Shown here: positions 14,651 to 19,981 of the stretch, piece after piece
How positions within the stretch are numbered: position 1 is the first letter of the stretch
Layout: each line of letters opens with the position of its first letter
Notes under the pieces: generated by a model
Databases searched by the model: none
What the model was told of the DNA's origin: nothing
Seen by the model: only the letters and a program-made list of their open reading frames with translations
Origin: an uncultured Bacilli bacterium
Lineage (GTDB): Bacteria; Bacillota_I; Bacilli_A; RF39; UBA660
Direction: 5' to 3'
DNA: 19,981 bases
Assembly: GCA_948543905.1 (NCBI GenBank)
Contig: CAOVIS010000008.1
Location: forward strand, 1-19,981
Program-made: the position numbers and the translations under genes

Positions 14651-16030
14651 ATGGTTATTATTAGTTATTTTTACTTTAACCTTTGATGATACAACAAAAT
14701 CTAATCTTGGATCATCATTTTCAATTTTTACGTCAACTTCATATTCTTTGTCGCTAGCTGTATAATTTTCAAGATCAATATAAGCTTTGATGTTTTCTGG
14801 TGATACTTCATCAATTACAGATTGAACCCCTTTTACTATTACATTAATACTATCTGTTCCAATAATATTTGCAGTTAAGTTGCTGTTTAAGTTTTTGCTA
14901 GCCACAGCTTGAACATTTAGTTCTTTTTGTTTTTCATCGCCAAAAGTTACTGTTACCGTTGCTTTAGATTCACTTATAGCTCTTACACCACTTTGTTTAT
15001 TGATTGTAACGTTATAGGTTTTAGTACTACTTGCTCCTTGATCAGCAACATTAACAGTTACAGGAACATTTGTTATCGAACCTATTTGTTCTTCATCCCC
15101 ATAAATAGTAACTGAATGGGAATTACTGTTATTAATTGAGATAGAGGCAATAGCTTTTCCAGTTAAGAGTTTACCTGTTGTTAATACTTTAATAGGTAAT
15201 GTTTTAGAGTAAGTATCAAGAGTTATGGTCGCTGTAATTGATGATGGTACTACTTCAATATCCTTTATAATTTCACCTTTGTTATCGTAAGCTAGAACTG
15301 TTACATTATCAATATTATAAGTTCCAGCATCGGTTAAACTATTATTTTTTAAATCAATTAAAGCTTTAACTGAAGCTATTTTGTCAATACTATCACGACT
15401 ACCTTGAACTACAACTTCATTTTTGGTAAGTTCAACTGTCTCAACACTTAAACGTTCATTTAAGGAGTCTTTGTTAACTAAATCATAATCTAAAGGTTTA
15501 GTTACTTTTATTTTATCCTTAATAGTTACAGATACATATGATGGATCTAACTTATAGCTTATAGAGTCAATTGATTTTGTATAAGATAAATAAACTTTAT
15601 AAGCAGAATCACGGGCTTTATAATCAGATAAATCTAAAATTACAGAATTAGTGCCTAGTTGCTTAGCTAAATATATTTCACTTTTGCGGCCAATTAAAAC
15701 AACATCAACTGTTTCAGGAATACCTTCAACTACGTAAGCCTCTTCATTATAATTAACCTTAACAGGAACATTGGGAATTATTTCTGCTTCCGATTCAACT
15801 AAAGTTATAACTCTTCTATCAATAAGCAAGAACACTATTACGGCAAGAATCAAAGATAGATAAATCATAAAATTAGGTTTACTGAAAATATATTCAAATT
15901 TAAAATTATGAGTTTTTAAATATTTACTGATATTAAATATAATTCGACTTATGGGAGTTACTATTAATTTATCAATTACTCGATATATACTTAAAAAGAT
16001 ATTGCCAATTAATTTAAATAGTTTCTTCAT
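14648..16030 (-). CDS. cdaR: YbbR-domain protein CdaR, regulator of diadenylate cyclase
   Basis: The 460-residue protein has an N-terminal cytosolic stretch, one membrane segment (about 54-71, MIYLSLILAVIVFLLI) and an extracytoplasmic chain of about four YbbR domains. Each domain carries the pattern of a short strand, hydrophobic V-x-V, and a VTITI-type strand (for example YVSVTIKDKIKVT, SSITATITL and ATVTVTFG). In Firmicutes CdaR binds the cyclase CdaA at the membrane and modulates c-di-AMP synthesis in step with the wall. Its ATG shares one base with the cdaA stop (TAATG), so the two are coupled. glmM, third gene of the usual cdaA-cdaR-glmM operon, is absent; a terminator follows instead. 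Confidence 0.88.
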   Translation of the reverse strand: MKKLFKLIGNIFLSIYRVIDKLIVTPISRIIFNISKYLKTHNFKFEYIFSKPNFMIYLSLILAVIVFLLIDRRVITLVESEAEIIPNVPVKVNYNEEAYVVEGIPETVDVVLIGRKSEIYLAKQLGTNSVILDLSDYKARDSAYKVYLSYTKSIDSISYKLDPSYVSVTIKDKIKVTKPLDYDLVNKDSLNERLSVETVELTKNEVVVQGSRDSIDKIASVKALIDLKNNSLTDAGTYNIDNVTVLAYDNKGEIIKDIEVVPSSITATITLDTYSKTLPIKVLTTGKLLTGKAIASISINNSNSHSVTIYGDEEQIGSITNVPVTVNVADQGASSTKTYNVTINKQSGVRAISESKATVTVTFGDEKQKELNVQAVASKNLNSNLTANIIGTDSINVIVKGVQSVIDEVSPENIKAYIDLENYTASDKEYEVDVKIENDDPRLDFVVSSKVKVKITNNNH

Positions 16031-16845
16031 TATTCTTCACCTGCACTATCTTTATTTTCAGCTTCATAAAATACTTCGGGAGTAGGATTTAGAGCTCCAA
16101 TTAGAAGCATTCGAAATTCATCAAGCGTAAGATTGTAATTTAATTCACCATCGATTGCAATACTTAGACGACCATTTTCTTCAGAAACTACTAAAGCTAT
16201 GGCATCTGATTCTTCAGATATTCCTAATGCTGCTCTATGTCTTGTTCCTAGTCTTTTAGAAATTGATTGATTAAGGCTGGTTTTAAAGACAGCTCCTGCA
16301 GCGGTAATTCTATCTCCTTGAATAATTACTCCGCCATCATGAAGTGGTCCATTAGGAAAAAATATTGTTTCTAATAAATCACTAGTTAGATCAGCATAAA
16401 CTTTAGTTGCGGGTTCAATATATTCACTAAGGGATATTTCTCGTTCAATAACAATTAATGTACCAATACGATTTCTTTTGAAATACTCGATTGATTTCAT
16501 AATTTCATAAACAACTTTTTCTCTTTCATCAACAGTTAAAGTTTTATGTCTTCCTAAAAGCTGAGTTCTGCCTATTGATTCTAAAACACTTCTTATTTCG
16601 GGTTGGAATATAACTATTATGGCTAAAGGCCCCCACTCGACACAATATTGTAAGATAATTCCTACTGTATATAAATTTAAGAGGTCACTTAGTAATTTAA
16701 CAATTAAAATTAATAAAACTCCCTTAAATATTAAAACCATTTTAATATTATTCTTGATATTTTTTAAGATAAAATAAAATACAAGCCATACTATCCCAAT
16801 ATCAATAATTTTTGTAACTATTTCCCAAAGGGTTGCAGTATTCAT
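16030..16845 (-). CDS. cdaA: Membrane diadenylate cyclase CdaA
   Basis: The enzyme joins two ATP molecules into c-di-AMP, which controls potassium and osmolyte transport and wall homeostasis. The 271-residue protein has three N-terminal membrane segments (about 10-28, 36-53, 58-80), then a DisA_N catalytic domain. The metal/ATP motif reads LHDGGVII (168-175), a Gly in place of the usual Ala of DGA, and the second motif is GTRHRAALG (RHR 202-204). EESDAIALVVSEENG follows as in the family. ATG 16845 has AAAGGTTG upstream and a TGATATAAT extended -10. The fold and motifs appear intact, so activity is expected. Confidence 0.93.
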   Translation of the reverse strand: MNTATLWEIVTKIIDIGIVWLVFYFILKNIKNNIKMVLIFKGVLLILIVKLLSDLLNLYTVGIILQYCVEWGPLAIIVIFQPEIRSVLESIGRTQLLGRHKTLTVDEREKVVYEIMKSIEYFKRNRIGTLIVIEREISLSEYIEPATKVYADLTSDLLETIFFPNGPLHDGGVIIQGDRITAAGAVFKTSLNQSISKRLGTRHRAALGISEESDAIALVVSEENGRLSIAIDGELNYNLTLDEFRMLLIGALNPTPEVFYEAENKDSAGEE

Positions 16846-16871
16846 ATAATCAACCTTTCTAATATTCTTTA

Positions 16872-16880
16872 ATTATATCA
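16872..16880 (-). promoter_or_regulatory. Extended -10 promoter of cdaA-cdaR
   Basis: On the minus strand TGA precedes a consensus TATAAT (16877-16872). It gives a leader of about 20 bases to the ATG at 16845, and separates cdaA-cdaR from the preceding genes. Confidence 0.55.
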
Positions 16881-16906
16881 AAAAAAAGGATTTAAAACTA
16901 TACTTT

Positions 16907-17161
16907 TTAAGCAGTTTTTAATTGGTCCTTAAACAGTTTAGTTAAAGATCCAAGCAGTTCGACATCAACTACTTTTGTAACGTATGTCTCAAATCCACTT
17001 ACATATTCTTCTAATATAACAACATTTTTAGCATCTACTTTACGAGATTCATCTAATCCCATTGTTAAAAAATATTTTTTGCCATTATGCATTAGGCCAT
17101 TTAATATTAAAAATTCTTCTTTGTTTTCTAAGACTATAATATTATTTATTTTAAGCCCCAT
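16907..17161 (-). CDS. DUF1292-like small protein
   Basis: The 84-residue protein has the alternation IIVLENKEEFLILNGL, NGKKYFLTM, NVVILEEY and TYVTKVVD, then a short C-terminal helix ending in FKDQL. This fits the layout of DUF1292 proteins (YrzB type), small cytosolic proteins of unknown role, but the match is by eye. I chose ATG 17161, six bases after the ribosome site TAGGTG. ATG 17167 and GTG 17170 lie in or next to that site and are less likely. The start overlaps the end of the coiled-coil gene by 11 bases, so the two are co-translated. Confidence 0.6.
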   Translation of the reverse strand: MGLKINNIIVLENKEEFLILNGLMHNGKKYFLTMGLDESRKVDAKNVVILEEYVSGFETYVTKVVDVELLGSLTKLFKDQLKTA

Positions 17162-18785
17162 AGTCATCACCTACATTATTCATTTTATCTTCAACAGGTA
17201 TCATTTCAATAACTTTTAGGCGTGTTGGCTCTTCGACTGAAAGATTTTCTATATTAATATCCATATTATCTTTATTTTTTTCTTCACGTGTAAAAGTATT
17301 TTTAGAACTTGCTAAAGACATTTCAATTTCATCAAAAATTTCATCAGGAGTTTTAGTAAATTTTTGCCTATTTTTGATAGCTCTTATTTCTTCATTTAAT
17401 TTGGATAATTCTTCCTTATCTTTTTCTTCAGAAACTAAATCTTTAACATTGTAATCTATTGAAGATATTTTTAATAATTTTTCTAGTTCTTCTTTATAAT
17501 AAAGGTTTTCAGCATCTAAATCATTAATTAAATTTTGAAAAGAATTAGTATCTTTTATTTTAGTAATTAAATTATCCTTATAAGAAATTAGTATATCTTC
17601 TAAAATATTCTTTTCTTTAGTAACTTGATTTAATGATTGTTCGAGGCGAGTTTTAGTTCTTAAGGGTTTATTTTTTTCTTTTAGCATTTTACGATACTCA
17701 GTTTTGCTATTTTCTAGTTTATTAATCTCTGTTTCTAAATTATTGATGTTAGCTCCTAGCTTATTATTGATAAATTCATCAATATTAATAATATCACTAT
17801 TATATTTAGCTATTAATTCATTATTATGATTTATTTCTTCTTCTAAATAAGTAATTCTGTCTTTAATGGCATTGCTATTTAGGCCTTCATATGTTTTATT
17901 TTCTATCAAATTAGATAGCTCAACCCTTAGATTTTCTTTTTTTTCTAATTCTTCATCTAAAATACTTTTGGAGTTTATATCCATGTAAGGTTTGCTTTTT
18001 ACAACATTTACTAACTCCCTAATTTTACTTAAGGCTTCATAATTATTATTTTCTAAAATTAAAGCTTTAGCATCAGCACCTAAAATATTAGCATCTTTTA
18101 ATAACTCTTGTTGATGATCTTCTGCTATTTTAATTTCTTCTTCTAAGCTTTTAAGTTTTTTTTCATCTGATAATTTTAGAGATTCATCAAAATAGGCTTT
18201 GGGATTACTTAGGTTTTCTTCAATATCTAATAATCGTTCTTTTTCATAAGAAATTCTCGTTTCTAATTCATTATGAGAGGTAGTAGCAAGTTCTAATTCT
18301 TTTAAAATTTCTAAATATGATTTTTCTTTGGACTCCAAAGTTTCAGATAATTTTTTGTGATTTTCAAACTCTTTATTAAATAGCGACTGATAATATTTAT
18401 TATTATTTGTACTTTTTGTTTTAATTTCTAGAGTTTTTAAATATGATTCATTGCTATTTAAAGAATTTTTTAAGTTTGTGATTTCTTCATGCATGATACT
18501 CTCTTCTTTTTTTATTTCTTCAAGATTTTGAGTAAGTTCTTTTAAACGATTATTTAAACGATTTAATTTATTTTTTAGACTTATCTCAATATTTTTATCT
18601 ACTAGCTCATTTGAAGCATTAAAATATCTTGTATCGGTCATTAAAGTTTTTAAATCTTCTAATTCATTTTTTTTACTTGTTATTTGTTTATTTAGAGATA
18701 CTAATTCGGTATTTACTTCATCAATGTTTAATTTAGAATCAGCCATCATTAAAAGAATATCTATATTTTCAAAAATAGTCGTCAT
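17151..18785 (-). CDS. Long coiled-coil protein of unknown function
   Basis: The 544-residue protein is almost entirely charged heptad-type coiled coil (about residues 20-480), very rich in Glu, Lys, Leu and Asn. There is no membrane segment, signal peptide, Walker motif or Cys-rich hinge, so it is neither an SMC ATPase nor an EzrA-type anchored protein. The last about 60 residues are acidic and low-complexity and contain TPDEIFDEIEM and VIEMIPVEDKMNN, which could bind a partner. It has its own promoter (TTGCAA-N17-TATATT) and AGAGGTTG ribosome site. It overlaps a DUF1292-like gene and precedes cdaA-cdaR on the same strand. A structural or scaffold role is a guess; I do not recognise a family. 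Confidence 0.7.
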   Translation of the reverse strand: MTTIFENIDILLMMADSKLNIDEVNTELVSLNKQITSKKNELEDLKTLMTDTRYFNASNELVDKNIEISLKNKLNRLNNRLKELTQNLEEIKKEESIMHEEITNLKNSLNSNESYLKTLEIKTKSTNNNKYYQSLFNKEFENHKKLSETLESKEKSYLEILKELELATTSHNELETRISYEKERLLDIEENLSNPKAYFDESLKLSDEKKLKSLEEEIKIAEDHQQELLKDANILGADAKALILENNNYEALSKIRELVNVVKSKPYMDINSKSILDEELEKKENLRVELSNLIENKTYEGLNSNAIKDRITYLEEEINHNNELIAKYNSDIINIDEFINNKLGANINNLETEINKLENSKTEYRKMLKEKNKPLRTKTRLEQSLNQVTKEKNILEDILISYKDNLITKIKDTNSFQNLINDLDAENLYYKEELEKLLKISSIDYNVKDLVSEEKDKEELSKLNEEIRAIKNRQKFTKTPDEIFDEIEMSLASSKNTFTREEKNKDNMDINIENLSVEEPTRLKVIEMIPVEDKMNNVGDDYGA

Positions 18786-18811
18786 ACCTAATCAACCTCT
18801 TATTCTAGTAT

Positions 18812-18840
18812 AATATATCATACTTAAAAGATTTTTGCAA
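18812..18840 (-). promoter_or_regulatory. Sigma-A-type promoter of the coiled-coil gene
   Basis: On the minus strand TTGCAA (18840-18835), 17 bases, then TATATT (18817-18812). The leader is about 20 bases. Confidence 0.6.
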
Positions 18841-18947
18841 TAAAATACAAGTTGTTTATATTATTAGTATAGATTTTTTTTATTTCTGGGTAATAGTTTA
18901 GGTGAATTTTTTTTTAGTACATATTATACATTAGGAGGAAATTTAAT

Positions 18948-19382
18948 ATGTTATTTGAAGATAATGAAATTGATGTTAATATGGCTTTTTTTATGCCTGA
19001 TGTAAATTTTAGAAACAATAGTAATATTGAAGAGGTGATGGATGGATTTTTAAAAGGCAATATGTTTAAAGATGAATATGTTCCTTATAAAAATCTTACT
19101 TATATTAAGTTAGAGCCTAAATCAGAAAAGGATAGACATTTATATAAAATTATGGCTTTATCTTTTGCTATTAATGATTTAAACTTATATTTAGATTTAC
19201 ATCCTGATAAAAAAGATGTATTTGCATTATTTAAAAAATATGTAGAGGAAAAAGAAAAATTATGTAAGGAATATGAAAAAATTTATGGTCCTTTAGAAAT
19301 AACGGGTACTATGGGGGCAAAATATAATTGGATTGATTCACCTTGGCCTTGGGATAATAAAGGAGGTTCTTTATATGTTTAA
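18948..19382 (+). CDS. CotJA-CotJB fusion, spore-coat-type protein
   Basis: Residues 33-56 (GFLKGNMFKDEYVPYKN) match the core of CotJA. Residues 58-137 match CotJB: FAINDLNLYLDLHPDKKDV, EYEKIYGPLE and the terminal WIDSPWPWD. In Bacillus cotJA, cotJB and cotJC are separate genes making coat-associated proteins under the mother-cell sigma factor. Here two are joined into one 144-residue protein. ATG 18948 follows AGGAGG. Its stop codon overlaps the start of the CotJC remnant, so the normal order is kept. I see no clear SigE-type promoter, only AT-rich bases. Whether the organism sporulates cannot be told from this window; the downstream truncation argues against a working coat system. Confidence 0.75.
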   Translation: MLFEDNEIDVNMAFFMPDVNFRNNSNIEEVMDGFLKGNMFKDEYVPYKNLTYIKLEPKSEKDRHLYKIMALSFAINDLNLYLDLHPDKKDVFALFKKYVEEKEKLCKEYEKIYGPLEITGTMGAKYNWIDSPWPWDNKGGSLYV

Positions 19383-19581
19383 GTATGTAAAACACACTAA
19401 TTTTCCAGTTGATATTAAGAAAAAAGATTTAAAAATGGCTAAATACCTTATTACCCAATTTGGCGGTTCTAATGGAGAGCTTGCAGCGGCGATGAGATAT
19501 TTTTCACAGAAATTTAGTATGCCAGATGATTATGGAAAAGCCCTACTTAATGATATCGCAACCGAAGAATTGACACAATAA
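19375..19581 (+). pseudogene. cotJC: CotJC (manganese catalase-like), truncated N-terminal remnant
   Basis: From ATG 19375, preceded by AGGAGG, 68 residues read FKYVKHTNFPVDIKKKD, LAAAMRYFSQKFSMPDD and NDIATEELTQ, then TAA. Intact CotJC is about 190-220 residues and continues after TEEL with the metal-binding AHLEM. This copy stops where the His ligand should be. No other frame carries the rest: a terminator and a minus-strand gene follow within 100 bases. It therefore lacks most of the di-manganese site and cannot be a catalase. A start at 19333 would add 14 residues that only shadow CotJB, so I reject it. A short functional derivative is possible but less likely than decay. Confidence 0.72.
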
Positions 19582-19621
19582 GATTATCATAAATAAAAGC
19601 CATAGATAAAATAAGGAAAAA

Positions 19622-19671
19622 AAGAGCAAAAAAAAAGAGAGGTAACCGACATTTTAGTCGGAGACCTCTTT
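19622..19671 (-). terminator. Strong terminator of the LysM gene, also serving the CotJ unit
   Basis: Two stacked stems: AGAGGT (19638-19643) with ACCTCT (19664-19669), and CCGAC (19646-19650) with GTCGG (19657-19661), around a six-base loop and a two-by-two mismatch. The minus strand then has a long T run (19637-19622). The plus strand has a shorter one (19669-19673). Confidence 0.8.
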
Positions 19672-19981
19672 TTAGTTAATAGTTAATACTTGACCTGGTT
19701 TAATTAAATTAGGGTTAGATCCTATAACAGATTTATTATCGTTATAGATCTTTTGCCATGTAGTACCATACCTAGAAGCGATACCACTTAAAGTATCTCC
19801 ACTCTTAACAGTATATGTTCTACTATTGTCGGTAACGACATTAGTGTCCTTACCAGCACCAGGTATTTTAATTTGTTGTCCTACATGAATAAGATTAGGG
19901 TTACTAATATTATTGTATGCGGCCAACTTCTGATATGTAGTACCATATCTGGAAGCAATACCGCTTAAAGTATCTCCAGCT
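19672..19981 (-). CDS. LysM-repeat cell-wall protein, C-terminal part
   Basis: The gene enters from the right edge; about 103 C-terminal residues are visible. Two LysM peptidoglycan-binding repeats are present: [20 protein letters not shown] with [14 protein letters not shown], and [20 protein letters not shown] with [15 protein letters not shown] linker [19 protein letters not shown] joins them. The near-identity of the repeats indicates recent duplication and suggests more lie outside. Such repeats bind GlcNAc-containing glycan and usually follow a hydrolase domain (amidase, GH25 or NlpC/P60). Which one applies here cannot be seen. The internal ATG at 19926 is inside the first repeat and is not a start. 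A strong terminator follows. Confidence 0.85.
   Translation of the reverse strand, partial: AGDTLSGIASRYGTTYQKLAAYNNISNPNLIHVGQQIKIPGAGKDTNVVTDNSRTYTVKSGDTLSGIASRYGTTWQKIYNDNKSVIGSNPNLIKPGQVLTIN

Noticed and set aside
14927..15115. Plus-strand frame opposite cdaR
   Set aside because: A shadow of the repeated valine/threonine codons of the YbbR domains.
16845..16906. Terminator between the DUF1292-like gene and cdaA
   Set aside because: Only a weak AAAACT/AGTTTT stem is present, without GC content; not enough to call.
1..19981. Genetic code 4 (TGA as tryptophan)
   Set aside because: All intact genes are full length in the standard code and all counted tryptophans are TGG; in an AT-rich code-4 genome most would be TGA.
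19672..19981. Near-identical LysM units as a CRISPR or tandem DNA repeat array
   Set aside because: The repeats are in frame, about 160 bases apart and encode LysM domains; they are protein repeats.

Overview
The window comes from a very AT-rich Gram-positive genome. Genes on both strands follow purine-rich ribosome sites, most often AGGTGA or AGGAGG. The content is Firmicutes core: GapA, a TGS-linked nucleoside kinase, ClpP, WhiA, YvcK, MurD, a SEDS (RodA/FtsW) protein and CdaA-CdaR. There are also spore-coat CotJ genes and LysM wall proteins. I infer an uncultured Bacilli lineage near Erysipelotrichia/RF39-type gut bacteria; this is a family-level impression, not a database result. All 29 tryptophans I counted in intact genes are TGG. 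Of 22 complete or fragment reading frames, 21 stop with TAA and one (whiA) with TAG. The standard code applies, but TGA is almost unused.

Layout. 1-255 holds the 3'-truncated end of an Rpn-like nuclease gene with an early in-frame TGA. 436-3073 (minus) is nucleoside kinase then gap, ending in a terminator. 3189-3758 is clpP, convergent with the yvcK-whiA operon (5637-3755, minus). 5638-6156 has no long gene. It holds a candidate type I toxin locus: a 22-residue hydrophobic peptide whose mRNA could pair its 5' and 3' ends. 10285-6157 (minus) is a probable three-gene wall operon: glucosaminidase-like hydrolase, membrane-anchored HEFGH metallopeptidase, murD. A small unknown gene (10659) and rodA/ftsW (10720) diverge from a shared promoter region. 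Behind rodA lies a decayed DUF1016/YhcG-type nuclease, then a promoter-hairpin-terminator unit that looks like a new small RNA (12635-12808).

12876-14291 (minus) encodes a membrane-anchored surface protein. Its C-terminal lectin-like or variable-domain-like end is strikingly GC-rich. A divergent XRE regulator (14395) shares a 103-bp promoter region with it, and a small inverted repeat sits over the -10 elements. 18785-14648 (minus) carries a large coiled-coil protein, a DUF1292-like small protein, and the c-di-AMP pair cdaA-cdaR, which has its own promoter. 18948-19581 (plus) is a CotJA-CotJB fusion followed by a truncated CotJC. A terminator and the C-terminal LysM repeats of a wall protein close the window.

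Together the intact genes serve envelope growth and its control: precursor synthesis (MurD, YvcK), polymerisation (SEDS), hydrolysis (glucosaminidase, LysM protein), c-di-AMP signalling, proteolysis (ClpP, metallopeptidase) and central carbon flux (GapA). The decayed items (Rpn-like, DUF1016, CotJC) suggest a genome undergoing reduction, including of sporulation functions.
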